Below the pieces are notes generated by a model. It was not told the origin of the DNA, did not search any database, and saw nothing but the letters and a program-made list of their open reading frames with translations. From DATAAP01 sp041690495 (GTDB taxonomy: Bacteria > Pseudomonadota > Alphaproteobacteria > CACIAM-22H2): DNA of 64,000 bases. Where the stretch lies: the NCBI GenBank assembly GCA_041690495.1, contig JAWLHE010000008.1:124001-188000 (forward strand), in the 5' to 3' direction. Shown piece by piece: positions 51,107-59,876 of the stretch (position 1 is its first letter; each line of letters starts with the position of its first letter). Position numbers and translations under genes: made by a program.

Positions 51107-51889
51107 ATGGCAACCGGCAAACAGCGTATCGACGTGGCGCTCGTCGCGCGCGGGCTGGCCGAGAGCCGCGCCAGGGCACAGGCGCTGATTCGCGCCGGCG
51201 CCGTATTCTCCGGCACCAGACGGCTCGACTGGGCCAGCATCGCGATCGGGCCGGACGAGGTGCTCGAAGTTCGCGGCGCGGCGCATCCCTGGGTGTCGCG
51301 GGGCGGCGTCAAGCTCGCGTACGCGCTCGACCGATTCGCGATCGATCCGGCCGGGCTGACCGTACTCGACGTCGGCGCATCGACCGGCGGGTTCACCGAC
51401 GTCGTCCTGTCGCGCGGCGCTACCAAGGTCTATGCGGTCGACAGCGGCCAGGGCCAGCTTGCGGAAAGGCTGCGCGTCGATCCGCGCGTGGTGGTCCTGG
51501 AGAAGACCAATGCGCGGCATTTGACGCGGACGCATATCCCCGATGCGATCGGTCTGATCGTGTGCGACGCCAGCTTCATCGGCCTCGCGACAATCCTGCC
51601 GGCGCCGCTCGCGCTCGCCCGTCCCGGCGCGGCACTCGTCGCGCTGATCAAGCCGCAATTCGAAGTCGGGCCCGGGCGCGTCGGCAAGGGCGGCATCGTG
51701 CGCGATCCGGTCCTGCATGACGAGGTCTGCGGGCGGATTGCGGCGTGGCTCGAAGGCCGGCAATGGGACGTGCTGGGCCTGACCCCGAGTCCGATAGAGG
51801 GCGCCGACGGCAACCGGGAGTTCCTGATCGCGGCGCGGTTCAATTTTCAGGAGACCGGAGTGCGCGAGCGCGGCGGCCGGAAAACATGA
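51107..51889 (+). CDS. tlyA: TlyA family rRNA methyltransferase / hemolysin homologue
   Basis: 260-residue protein with an N-terminal S4 RNA-binding domain ('QRIDVALVARGLAESRARAQ' start) and an FtsJ-like methyltransferase domain whose SAM motif is 'DVGASTGGFTD'. TlyA 2'-O-methylates 16S and 23S rRNA in mycobacteria; bacterial homologues are often misnamed hemolysins. In many alphaproteobacteria it directly follows dxs; here three genes and a repeat intervene. ATG 51107 is preceded by non-coding bases after the MATE stop. Confidence 0.93.
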   Translation: MATGKQRIDVALVARGLAESRARAQALIRAGAVFSGTRRLDWASIAIGPDEVLEVRGAAHPWVSRGGVKLAYALDRFAIDPAGLTVLDVGASTGGFTDVVLSRGATKVYAVDSGQGQLAERLRVDPRVVVLEKTNARHLTRTHIPDAIGLIVCDASFIGLATILPAPLALARPGAALVALIKPQFEVGPGRVGKGGIVRDPVLHDEVCGRIAAWLEGRQWDVLGLTPSPIEGADGNREFLIAARFNFQETGVRERGGRKT

Positions 51890-52008
51890 CGGTCATGCGA
51901 ACTCGTCTTGCCGTGGCCCCTGAGATCGGTGCTATCAATATCGACGCTGGCCGCACGGGGCTGGCGGTTACAAATAATGGCAGCGGCGGGCAGGGGGAAG
52001 CCGGCACG

Positions 52009-52869
52009 ATGCAGATGGACCGTCTGGCGCGCTATCTGGTGATCGACGATCTCGGCGAGGAGCGGCCGTGGCCATCGCCGCGCATTCTCGGCCAGCTTCA
52101 CTGCACCGGCGCCGATTTCGATCCGCTCGATTACATCGTTCGCAATCTCGGCTATGTATTGATCGTCGAGCGGCCGGATTTCGTGCGCGTGCGGCTGCGG
52201 CCGATGCTGGTCAGCAGTCGGACCGTCGCCGCACTCTATTACAGGTTGGCCGAGTGCCGGCCGCGCCGCACCGCGATCTCGTGGATGGGCGAGACGTGGC
52301 ACGACGAGGTCTGCGGCGACTCGAGGACCCTGTTCCGCCGCCTGACCGAGATCCTCCACGGCAGCATGCGCAGCGCACCGCCCGAGCCATTCATCGCCAC
52401 GCCGCGCAGCATGGAGACGGTGCTCGCCCCCGGCGGCCATCCGTTCGCGCCGCTGCTGCGCGGCTGGCTCAAGGGGTCGTGGCACGACGACATCCTGGCG
52501 GCGGTGCGCGCCCATGGATTGTGGGATCGCGCGATGGTCGCCGAGCGCGACGGCGATACCGGCCAGTTCATCTTCCGCCACAGCGGCGGGTCGCTCCTGC
52601 TCTATGGCAGCTCGTGGGCCGAGAAGGCGGTGGGACGCAGGCTCGCGGATCAGCCGGACCCGGTCTATGGCAAGTGGATTGCCGACGGCTGTGCCGCCGT
52701 GGATGAAAAGAAATCGGCGCGCTGCGAGCTGGTGCACGCGGCGATAACGCGGCCGGACGGCGAAGTGCAGCGGTGGCGTTACGAGCGATTGATGCTGCCC
52801 TGTCGGACGGCGGACGGACGGCACCTGGTCCTGACGGTTTCGGCCCGCGACCCTGGGCCCGGGCGCTGA
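52009..52869 (+). CDS. PAS-like domain protein of unknown function
   Basis: 286-residue protein. The middle and C-terminal parts ('GRRLADQPDPVYGKWIADG', 'DGEVQRWRYERLMLPCRT') resemble the PAS_5-type sensor domains common in Rhodospirillales. No kinase or helix-turn-helix is fused, so it would be a sensor or adaptor module. I chose ATG 52009 because AGGGGGAAG lies 8 nt before it. An in-frame ATG at 51886 would overlap tlyA as ATGA but is preceded by a weak site and non-coding-like codons. Confidence 0.62.
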   Translation: MQMDRLARYLVIDDLGEERPWPSPRILGQLHCTGADFDPLDYIVRNLGYVLIVERPDFVRVRLRPMLVSSRTVAALYYRLAECRPRRTAISWMGETWHDEVCGDSRTLFRRLTEILHGSMRSAPPEPFIATPRSMETVLAPGGHPFAPLLRGWLKGSWHDDILAAVRAHGLWDRAMVAERDGDTGQFIFRHSGGSLLLYGSSWAEKAVGRRLADQPDPVYGKWIADGCAAVDEKKSARCELVHAAITRPDGEVQRWRYERLMLPCRTADGRHLVLTVSARDPGPGR

Positions 52870-52885
52870 GGGCGCGCGCGGCGGG

Positions 52886-53314
52886 CTATTCCGTGGCGAG
52901 GGCTTTCGCCATTTCGTAGAGCTTTTTGCGGAGCTTGCGGTCGTCGATGCGCGAATAGACGCGCACCAGCTCCAGCGTCTCGCGGCGAGACATCGGATCG
53001 GTTTCCTCGGTCTCGGCACCGGACGGCTCCGGCTGCTCCCCGGTGCGCTCCTGCTCCATGTCCTCGAAGAACCACGTGATCGGCGTGTCCAGGGTCCGTG
53101 CCAGCTGGAACAGGCGCGAGGCGCTCACCCGGTTGGTGCCGCGCTCGTATTTCTGGACCTGCTGGAACGTCAGGCCGAGCATCTCGGCGAGCTGCTCCTG
53201 GCTGATCCCGAGCAGCATGCGGCGCTGCCGCAGGCGGGAGCCGACATGGGCATCCACGAGATTCGGCTTTCGAACCGGAAAACTGCTCTTCTTGAGGCGG
53301 GACGGGGAAATCAT
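52886..53314 (-). CDS. XRE-family helix-turn-helix regulator
   Basis: 142-residue regulator. The Cro/CI helix-turn-helix spans about residues 26-80 ('LRQRRMLLGISQEQLAEML' then 'GLTFQQVQKYERGTNRVSAS'), followed by a linker 'WFFEDME' and a charged C-terminal helix region. This layout matches the PraR/SinR-like regulators widespread in alphaproteobacteria. Its AT-rich upstream region (53315-53470) probably contains its own operator. ATG 53314 gives the canonical start. Confidence 0.9.
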   Translation of the reverse strand: MISPSRLKKSSFPVRKPNLVDAHVGSRLRQRRMLLGISQEQLAEMLGLTFQQVQKYERGTNRVSASRLFQLARTLDTPITWFFEDMEQERTGEQPEPSGAETEETDPMSRRETLELVRVYSRIDDRKLRKKLYEMAKALATE

Positions 53315-53469
53315 GATACCGATTGCCGGCAATTGAGATAGCGCGACTATAACGTGCCAGCTTGGCAAATAATATACCCAGATTGCGACTCGACACGATT
53401 TTCTACTCGAACGGGTAGGGAGATCACGGTATCACAGTGTGTCGAGCGGGCGGTGGGCGCTCGCGAGGA

Positions 53470-53811
53470 TCAATCCGTCCCGCCCGGCGCGGCTTCCGTC
53501 GGCAGTCCGGCGCCGGTCCAGCCGCATATCCCGTCCTTAAGGGTCAGGACCGCGCGGTGATGCGCCGTCAGGGCGGCCGCAGCCTGCCCGGCGCGCCGTC
53601 CCGACAGGCAATACAGCACCACCGGGCGGCCGGCAGCCGCCTCGGCGACCCGGCGCGGATCGAACGCGGAGAGCGGGACCAGCCGCGCGCCGGGAATGCG
53701 CTCCTCCTCGAATTCCTCCACTTCGCGCACGTCGACCAGCACGGCGCGGTCTTCGGCCAGAAGACGGCGGAGGGCCTGCGCATCGATCTCGGCGGCTGCA
53801 GTCACGGGCAT
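53470..53811 (-). CDS. Rhodanese-like domain protein (short)
   Basis: 113-residue rhodanese-fold protein. 'DRAVLVDVREVEEFEEERIP' opens the domain and the active loop is 'LYCLSGRRAGQAA' with the catalytic Cys. Sulfur carrier or sulfurtransferase; partner unknown. It starts at ATG 53811, 60 bp after the MetE-type gene on the same strand, so co-transcription with that operon is plausible. Confidence 0.88.
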   Translation of the reverse strand: MPVTAAAEIDAQALRRLLAEDRAVLVDVREVEEFEEERIPGARLVPLSAFDPRRVAEAAAGRPVVLYCLSGRRAGQAAAALTAHHRAVLTLKDGICGWTGAGLPTEAAPGGTD

Positions 53812-53871
53812 CCTCGCGATTACAGCGGCGCTGCATACGCGGTCGCGTATCGCGGGGCAAGTGCAAACCTG

Positions 53872-54900
53872 CTATTGCCCCAGCTCGCGGCGGACGATGG
53901 CGGCACCGGCGGCAAGCGCGCGCAGCTTGCCGTAGGCGACGTCCCGCGGCAGCGGCACCATGCCGCAATTGGTGCAGGGGAAGAGCTTCTCGGGCTTTAC
54001 ATAGGCCAGTGCCGCGCGGATCGTCGCGGCCACCTCCTCGGGCGTCTCGACGAGCTCGCTCGCCACGTCGATCGCGCCGGCGAGCACGTCCTTGCCCTCG
54101 AGCAGGCCGATCAGTGAGATCGGCACGCGCGAATGCGCGCATTCGAGCGAGATCTGGTCGATGCGGCTCTTCGCCAGATGCGGGAACGTAAGCTCGTACT
54201 GCCGCCATTCCGAGCCGAGCGTCAGCTTCCAGTCGGTATTGGCCTTGATGCCGTAGCCGTAGCAGATATGCACCGCGGTCTTGCAGGTCAGCCCGTCGAT
54301 GGCGCGGTGCAGCGCCTCGATGCCCCAGTCGCGTACCTGGTCCATGTAGACGTTGAACGCCGGCTCGTCGAACTGGACGACATCGATTCCGATTGCGGCG
54401 AGCTCGCGGGCTTCCTCGTTCAGCGCCTCGGCGAAGGCGAAGGCCAGCTTGACGCGGTCGCCGTAATGCTCGTCGGCGAGCGTGTCGACGATCGTCATCG
54501 GGCCGGGCAGGGTGAATTTCAGCTTGTGCTTCGTATGCGCGCGGGCGAAGCGCGCCTCCTCGGCGTGCACGGGGCCGCGGCGGCGGACAGGTCCGGTCAC
54601 CGTCGGACAGTCCGCTTCGTAGCGGTCGGCGCGGATGCCGATGCGCTTCTTGCGCGCGAAATCGACTCCGTCGACCTGGGCGAGGAAGCCGTGGACGAAA
54701 TGCTGGCGCGACTGCTCGCCCTCGGTGACGATGTCGATGCCGGCCGCCTCCTGCTCCTTGAGCGCCGCGAGCGTCGCATCGCGCTTGCCTTCCGCAAGCA
54801 GCGCTTCTTCGAGCTGCCACGGCGCCCACAGGCTGAGCGGCTTGGCGAGCCAGGCGGGCTTCGGCAGGCTCCCGGCGATCGTCGTCTCGAGAATGGGCAT
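53872..54900 (-). CDS. Short MetE-type (cobalamin-independent fold) methionine synthase
   Basis: 342-residue protein equal to the C-terminal half of MetE. Zinc ligands can be read as H211, C213 ('HICYGYG'), E253 ('SLECAHS') and C312 ('PCTNCGM'). The substrate loop is 'LPGPMTIVD' and the N-terminus 'TTIAGSLPKP' is typical. Full MetE (about 750 aa) has an extra N-terminal half absent here, so the methyl donor may differ: short MetE relatives use methyl-corrinoid or an oxygen-dependent route. The PH-like membrane gene starts 5 nt away on the same strand, upstream of this gene. Confidence 0.85.
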   Translation of the reverse strand: MPILETTIAGSLPKPAWLAKPLSLWAPWQLEEALLAEGKRDATLAALKEQEAAGIDIVTEGEQSRQHFVHGFLAQVDGVDFARKKRIGIRADRYEADCPTVTGPVRRRGPVHAEEARFARAHTKHKLKFTLPGPMTIVDTLADEHYGDRVKLAFAFAEALNEEARELAAIGIDVVQFDEPAFNVYMDQVRDWGIEALHRAIDGLTCKTAVHICYGYGIKANTDWKLTLGSEWRQYELTFPHLAKSRIDQISLECAHSRVPISLIGLLEGKDVLAGAIDVASELVETPEEVAATIRAALAYVKPEKLFPCTNCGMVPLPRDVAYGKLRALAAGAAIVRRELGQ

Positions 54901-54904
54901 TGTC

Positions 54905-55456
54905 TCACTCCCCCTGTTCGTCTTCGTCGTCGCGCCGGTCCGGCGGCCAATAGCGCTTGAGTGCGGCAAAGATCGCGCCCGCGCTTTCGTCGAGCTGCGG
55001 CGTCAGCACAGAGAACGAATTGGGCGCGGTGCGCTTCTTCACCACCACGTCGCCCATGAATCGCTGCCCGAACTTGAGTGTATTGAAGGTTTCCGCATCG
55101 ACCTGAAAATCGACGCGACCGCCGCCGAAGCCGAACAGGCCGCTGCCCGCCTGCGCATTCCAGATGCGCTGCCACGGGATCGGCTGCGCGCTCGCCGGGC
55201 GCAGGGTCAGCCCGGAGGGGCCGATCTCGATCAGCGGCGAGCGGTCGCGAAGCTGCTCCACGCCGTGCCAGAAGAAGTAGGCGGCGATGATGCCGAACAT
55301 GATCGCCACCGCCCACGACCCGCCGGTGCGGAACTGGTGAACGACATTGGCGAAGGTCACCGCCGCCAGCAGCGCCCCGAGCAGGAGGTTCAACAGGATC
55401 GACCACATCGAGCGACGGACCATGAAGACCGGCCCATCGGACCGAGGCGGCGTCAT
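54905..55456 (-). CDS. PH-like (STM3941-type) two-helix membrane protein
   Basis: 183-residue protein. After a short basic N-terminus ('VRRSMWSILLNLLLGALLAA') come two transmembrane helices, then a cytosolic beta-rich domain with 'LIEIGPSGLTLRPASAQPIPW' (split around the PH core) and a charged tail. The family name is tentative. Its start overlaps the stop of the TPR gene as ATGA and its stop precedes the MetE-type gene by 4 nt, so the three genes are one translationally coupled operon. Role unknown, perhaps membrane organisation. Confidence 0.72.
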   Translation of the reverse strand: MTPPRSDGPVFMVRRSMWSILLNLLLGALLAAVTFANVVHQFRTGGSWAVAIMFGIIAAYFFWHGVEQLRDRSPLIEIGPSGLTLRPASAQPIPWQRIWNAQAGSGLFGFGGGRVDFQVDAETFNTLKFGQRFMGDVVVKKRTAPNSFSVLTPQLDESAGAIFAALKRYWPPDRRDDEDEQGE

Positions 55457-56820
55457 GCGCCGGCGCCCGCTGTCGGCGTCGGCATGCCGGGCCGGCTGCC
55501 GAGCGCTTCGCGGACCTGGGCATGGCGGCGCGCGGTCCACAGACTGTTCGGCTTGTTCGCGGCGCGCTCGGCGAGCAGGGCGCGGGCGAGCTTCAGCCGG
55601 CCGGCGCGGATCGCGGACTCGATGAGCATGCGCGCAAAGATGTCGCGCTGCGCATGGCTGCCGCCGAGCCGCCGGATGCCGTAGCGGACCGGCAGCAGCA
55701 GGTCGGCCGCGCGGTCGTAATCTCCGGCGCGATAGGCGGCGGCCGCCTCGCAGACCGGCGCGCCGATCTCCCTGAAGACGGCGGCTTCGGTCCCGGCCGG
55801 GGGCTCCGCCATGGAGCGCAGCATCGCCTGCGCCGCGGCATGGCGACCGCCCGCCGCCAGCGCCATCATGAAATGCGCATCGACGAAGGCGAGCAGGTGG
55901 TCGTCCTTGCGGCTCTCGGATTTGTCGGCCAGCTCGTTCCACCGTCCGCCGACATCGACGCCCTCATCCTCGAGGCGCCACAGCAATGCCGTCGCATTGA
56001 CGATGTCGAGATATTCCTCCGTCAGCTCGGCGCGGATACGGCGGTCGTAGAGGTCGAGGACCGCGTCGTGGTCGCCGAGCTCCAGCAGGAACAGCGCGCG
56101 ATGCCACCACACGTGACCGCCGAAATTGTTGCAGGACTGCCACCCGGGTTCGGTCTCGGTGGTCCAGGCGACGCCTTCCTTTTGGCGGCCCTGCATCTCC
56201 ATCACGTGCGCCACGGCATGCACGGCCCACGCGTCGCCCGGGTTCAGCTCTACGGCGCGTCGCCCGGCCGTCTCCGCCGGGCTGTACGCGCCCGATTCCT
56301 CGAGCCCGAATGCGTGCATACCGAGCATGTAGCCGTAGCCGGGCACGCTTTCGTCCCACGCATGGAGCGTGCGCGCGATGCTGTCGCGCATGCGCTCGGC
56401 ATCGCCGAGATAGAAGTAGAGATAGTGCGCGATCTTGTGGGCAAGGATGTCGCGCGGATGATCGAGCAGGATCGCCTCGAGATGCGCCAGGGTCTTCTCG
56501 AAATCCCCGGCGCACCACGCGCCGAGGGCGTCGAGATGGGCCCGTTCGCGCGGCGTGGCCCCGCCCTTCGTTGCGGCATCCTGCGCCGCCTTGAAACTCT
56601 GCGCCGCGCGCGCCTCGAAAGCGGGCGTGCAGAACAGCTTGAAGAAATAGCCGCGTGTGCACAGCGCCAGGGGCATTGCCGGGTCGGCCGTCAGCGCCTG
56701 CCTGAGTACGTTGCCGGTGTCGCGGTTGAAGGCGAGATAGCCGTCGATCGTCGCGTCGTAAAGCCTCGCCGCTTCGGCGCTGGCGGCGGTCAGGGGAAGG
56801 CCGCGGCGGTCGGTGTGCAT
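55453..56820 (-). CDS. TTC38-family tetratricopeptide repeat protein
   Basis: 455-residue helical-repeat protein. The order 'YDATIDGYLAFNRDTGNVLR', 'AWAVHAVAHVMEMQGRQKEG', 'GHVWWHRALFLLELGDHDAV' and 'LWRLEDEGVDVGGRW' closely matches the TTC38/TPR38 family, known in animals and bacteria but without a firm function. The conserved 'HVWWHRALFLLE' region is thought to be important. ATG 56820 is the start; the frame upstream to 56862 is not conserved-looking. It is the first gene of the three-gene operon. Confidence 0.85.
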   Translation of the reverse strand: MHTDRRGLPLTAASAEAARLYDATIDGYLAFNRDTGNVLRQALTADPAMPLALCTRGYFFKLFCTPAFEARAAQSFKAAQDAATKGGATPRERAHLDALGAWCAGDFEKTLAHLEAILLDHPRDILAHKIAHYLYFYLGDAERMRDSIARTLHAWDESVPGYGYMLGMHAFGLEESGAYSPAETAGRRAVELNPGDAWAVHAVAHVMEMQGRQKEGVAWTTETEPGWQSCNNFGGHVWWHRALFLLELGDHDAVLDLYDRRIRAELTEEYLDIVNATALLWRLEDEGVDVGGRWNELADKSESRKDDHLLAFVDAHFMMALAAGGRHAAAQAMLRSMAEPPAGTEAAVFREIGAPVCEAAAAYRAGDYDRAADLLLPVRYGIRRLGGSHAQRDIFARMLIESAIRAGRLKLARALLAERAANKPNSLWTARRHAQVREALGSRPGMPTPTAGAGA

Positions 56821-56999
56821 GGAGCCAATCGCAGTCCGGCATCTGCGCGCGGGCCGGGCCAAGGCCTGCCCTCGCGCGGTTTCGACGAGGTCGCTGTTTC
56901 CTCATGCATTGATAAGGCGTTGCGCGTCGCGCCGCAACGCGCTCGCGCCGCACGGAACCAGATGAAGCGGCGCCGGGCCGCGGCGCGGAACGGCCGGCG

Positions 57000-57722
57000 C
57001 TATTGCCTCGCGCGACGGCTGCGCCGGCGTTGCACGCCGAGCGCGGCTATGCCCATCACGAGCAGGCCCAGCGTTCCCGGTTCGGGTACGGGGTTGCTCT
57101 CGAGCACGAAGGCAAGCCGGACCTGCGCCAGGAAGGGCGGGTTGTCGCCGATCTGGCCCGCGATGAGATTGGGGGTGGGGGCGCCGGCGGCATCCGCATC
57201 CGCACCGCCCCAGGTGAACGGACTGGCGAACTGGATGCCGCCGGCCAGGTCGTTGCCGACGATCGAGATCCACAGATCGACCCCGCCAGGCAGGTCGACC
57301 GGCGTATCCAGATGCGCCTGGAAATGAGAGACGCCGTTGACCTGGGAGGCAATCGCGCCGGTGGCGCTGACGACCTGCTGCGAGAAGGGCGTCGTATTCG
57401 GAAAGAATCCGGTCGCTCCGTCATCGACATGGAAGCTGATTGTGAAGGCCATCGGTCCCGACAGCGGCTCGTAGATGCCCGGGATGTTCGTGACCGATCC
57501 CCACCACTGCAGATCGGTGATCGTCGCCCCGGCGGTCAGCCGGAAATCCTCGAATGCACGGGTGCTTGCCGTGTCGCTGGTCATGCCGTTGCCGCTCAGT
57601 GTCGGCGTTTGCTGAAGGATGACCGCCGCCTCGGCGGCGGTTGATGACAGGCAGAACGCCGCGACAACGGCCGCAGCGGCCGACGTCCACAGACGCCGGA
57701 TTCTATGCAACGATGTTTTCAT
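57000..57722 (-). CDS. PEP-CTERM domain-containing exported protein
   Basis: 240-residue protein with an N-terminal signal peptide (about 7-31, 'AAAAVVAAFCLSSTAAEA'). A beta-rich mature domain of unknown function includes 'LTAGATITDLQWWGSV' and 'DLWISIVGNDLAGGI'. The C-terminal sorting signal is 'VPEPGTLGLLVMGIAALG' followed by a basic RRRSRRARQ tail. Such proteins are cut and attached or released by an exosortase (XrtA-like), which is not in this window. Likely part of an envelope or exopolysaccharide system encoded elsewhere. Start ATG 57722. Confidence 0.88.
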   Translation of the reverse strand: MKTSLHRIRRLWTSAAAAVVAAFCLSSTAAEAAVILQQTPTLSGNGMTSDTASTRAFEDFRLTAGATITDLQWWGSVTNIPGIYEPLSGPMAFTISFHVDDGATGFFPNTTPFSQQVVSATGAIASQVNGVSHFQAHLDTPVDLPGGVDLWISIVGNDLAGGIQFASPFTWGGADADAAGAPTPNLIAGQIGDNPPFLAQVRLAFVLESNPVPEPGTLGLLVMGIAALGVQRRRSRRARQ

Positions 57723-57834
57723 GTTGACCTCCCCGAATACGCGCAGCATCCGTTGCAACTGTACGGCAGCCTTCATAGCGAATCTTCGGTTGCAAATCTA
57801 TATCCGAGGGGGCGACGTCCAGTTGCGGTGTCCT

Positions 57835-58815
57835 TCAGATGCTTCCGGCGATCCGTTGCGGCGGCCCCGATCGTTCCCGTCCGTGCCGCAAAGTGATGAG
57901 CGTGACCTCGCCGCGCGAGAAGAAGCGCACAGGAAGGCCGGACGCGCCTGCGCCCCGGCTGGTATAGCCGACCATGCGATCGTGCTGCCAAAGACCGGCC
58001 GCGAAACGGCGGCCGAAAGCGCTCGCAGTGAGAACCGGCCTGCCGCCTGGCAGGCAGATCTGGCCGCCGTGGGTGTGGCCGCAGATATAGAGGCCGTAGC
58101 CCGCGCCGGCAGCGTGCAGCGCGAATTCGGGCGAGTGGACCAGCGCGATCTTGAAGCCGGCCGGCGCCGCGGCGGCAGCCGCATCGGCCGCCGGCGTGTA
58201 GTAATAGTGCACATCGTCGAAGCCGGTCAGGTGGAGCGACTCGCCGCCGCGGCGAACGGTGATGGTCTCGTTCGCCAGCACGCGGACGCCGAGCCGCTCG
58301 AACGACGGCACCATCGCCACCGTGTCGTGGTTGCCGAGGATCGCGAGTGCGCCGTCGCCGGCCCGCGCGGCCTTCAGGACCGTCGCCAGCGCCGGCTCGA
58401 TCTGCTCGTGCGGCCCGTGCACGCGCCGCCGGTAGTCGCCGGTCATGACGAGAAGGTCCGCGGATCGGGGGCGGATCAGCTCGGCGATGCGCTCGGCCGT
58501 GCCTTCCAGCGAGTCGAAATGCGGGTCGGTGATGTGCAGCAGCCGATAGCCGTCGAAGACGTGCGGCAGATCGTCCAGCACCAGATCCAGCTCGCGCAGT
58601 TGGATGTCGAGCGCGTTGCGCGTGCCCCGCGCGTACAGTCCGGTGGCCCGCAGCGACGCATGCAGCACGACCATCAGCCGCTTGAACTGGTTCCAGTGGC
58701 GCGAGCGCGGGCCAAACGGCGTCTGCTTCTCGTCACGGGCTTCCATGGCCGCGCGGCGGGCCATCCATTCCGCCTTCGCGGCGGCATCGGGCGGGGCCGG
58801 GTCCGCTATCCGCAC
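57835..58815 (-). CDS. Calcineurin-like metallophosphoesterase
   Basis: 326-residue binuclear-metal phosphoesterase. Motifs are 'HITDPHFD' (DxH), 'LVMTGDYRRR' (GD), 'ILGNHDTV' (GNHD) and 'YICGHTHGGQICLPGG' (GHTH). The N-terminus ('QFKRLMVVLHASL') may associate with the membrane as in the YaeI/COG1408 group. The start is uncertain: GTG 58815 overlaps the aroC stop slightly, GTG 58854 and ATG 58764 are alternatives. It is the last gene of the fabI-aroC unit. Confidence 0.87.
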   Translation of the reverse strand: MRIADPAPPDAAAKAEWMARRAAMEARDEKQTPFGPRSRHWNQFKRLMVVLHASLRATGLYARGTRNALDIQLRELDLVLDDLPHVFDGYRLLHITDPHFDSLEGTAERIAELIRPRSADLLVMTGDYRRRVHGPHEQIEPALATVLKAARAGDGALAILGNHDTVAMVPSFERLGVRVLANETITVRRGGESLHLTGFDDVHYYYTPAADAAAAAAPAGFKIALVHSPEFALHAAGAGYGLYICGHTHGGQICLPGGRPVLTASAFGRRFAAGLWQHDRMVGYTSRGAGASGLPVRFFSRGEVTLITLRHGRERSGPPQRIAGSI

Positions 58816-59870
58816 TGGGCGCGGTGGCGCAGCAGGTGATCGGCCAGCACGCACGCGACCATCGCCTCGCCGACGGGAACGGCGCGGATGCCGACGCAGG
58901 GATCATGGCGTCCCTTGGTGGCGATCTCGGTGTCCTCGCCGGAAATCGTCACGGTGCGCCGCGGCGCCAGGATCGAGCTGGTCGGCTTGACCGCGAAGCG
59001 TGCGACGATGTCCTGGCCGGTCGAAATCCCGCCGAGAATGCCGCCGGCCCGGTTCGACAGGAACGCGATCTTGCCGTCCCGCATGCGCATCTCGTCGGCG
59101 TTCTCCTCGCCCGACAGTTCCGCGGCCATGAAGCCGGCACCGATCTCGACACCCTTGACCGCGTTGATACCCATCAGCGCCGCGGCGATGTCCGAATCGA
59201 GCTTGCCGTAGATCGGCGTACCCAGGCCGGCCGGCAGCCCGCTCGCAACGATCTCGATGACCGCGCCGACGGACGAGCCCGCCTTGCGAACGCCGTCGAG
59301 ATAGCCCTCCCAGGTCTGCGCCGCCTGGCGATCGGGGCACCAGAACGGGTTGTCTTCGACCGCGTCCCACTCCCAGCGGGCGCGGTCGATCCGGTGCGGG
59401 CCGATCTGGATCAGCGCGCCGCGGATCGACACGCCGTCAAGCACCTTGCGCGCGATGGCGCCGGCGGCGACGCGCATCGCTGTCTCGCGCGCCGAGGACC
59501 GCCCGCCGCCGCGATAGTCGCGGATGCCGTACTTGGCCCAGTAAGTGTAGTCGGCGTGGCCCGGGCGGAACTTGGCCTTGATGTCGTCGTAGTCCCTGGA
59601 GCGCTGGTCCTCGTTCTCGATCAGCAGCGAGATCGGCGTGCCCGTGGTCTGGCCCTCGAATACGCCGGAGAGGATCTTCACGGCGTCCGGTTCGCGGCGC
59701 TGGGTCGTGAAGCGCGACTGGCCCGGCTTGCGCCGGTCGAGCCAGTGCTGGACGTCGGATTCATCGAGCCGGATGCGGGGCGGCACGCCGTCTACGACGC
59801 AGCCAATCGCGGGCCCGTGGCTCTCGCCCCACGTCGTGACGCGAAACAGCGTGCCGAAACTGTTGCCCAT
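58806..59870 (-). CDS. aroC: Chorismate synthase
   Basis: 354-residue enzyme catalysing 5-enolpyruvylshikimate-3-phosphate to chorismate with reduced FMN. Recognisable are 'MGNSFGTLFRVTTWGESHG' (the classic N-terminus), 'CVVDGVPPRI', 'GGGRSSARETAMRVAAGA' (signature) and 'GKIAFLSNRAGGILGGIS'-like 'NRAGGILGGISTGQDI'. Full length. Start ATG 59870, 6 nt after fabI, so the two are co-transcribed. Aromatic amino acid and folate precursors depend on it. Confidence 0.97.
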   Translation of the reverse strand: MGNSFGTLFRVTTWGESHGPAIGCVVDGVPPRIRLDESDVQHWLDRRKPGQSRFTTQRREPDAVKILSGVFEGQTTGTPISLLIENEDQRSRDYDDIKAKFRPGHADYTYWAKYGIRDYRGGGRSSARETAMRVAAGAIARKVLDGVSIRGALIQIGPHRIDRARWEWDAVEDNPFWCPDRQAAQTWEGYLDGVRKAGSSVGAVIEIVASGLPAGLGTPIYGKLDSDIAAALMGINAVKGVEIGAGFMAAELSGEENADEMRMRDGKIAFLSNRAGGILGGISTGQDIVARFAVKPTSSILAPRRTVTISGEDTEIATKGRHDPCVGIRAVPVGEAMVACVLADHLLRHRAQCG

Positions 59871-59876
59871 CGAGCG

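Noticed and set aside
51886..52008. Upstream start of the PAS-like gene overlapping tlyA as ATGA
   Set aside because: Codons in this stretch do not look like coding DNA and a stronger ribosome site precedes the ATG at 52009; kept only as an alternative.
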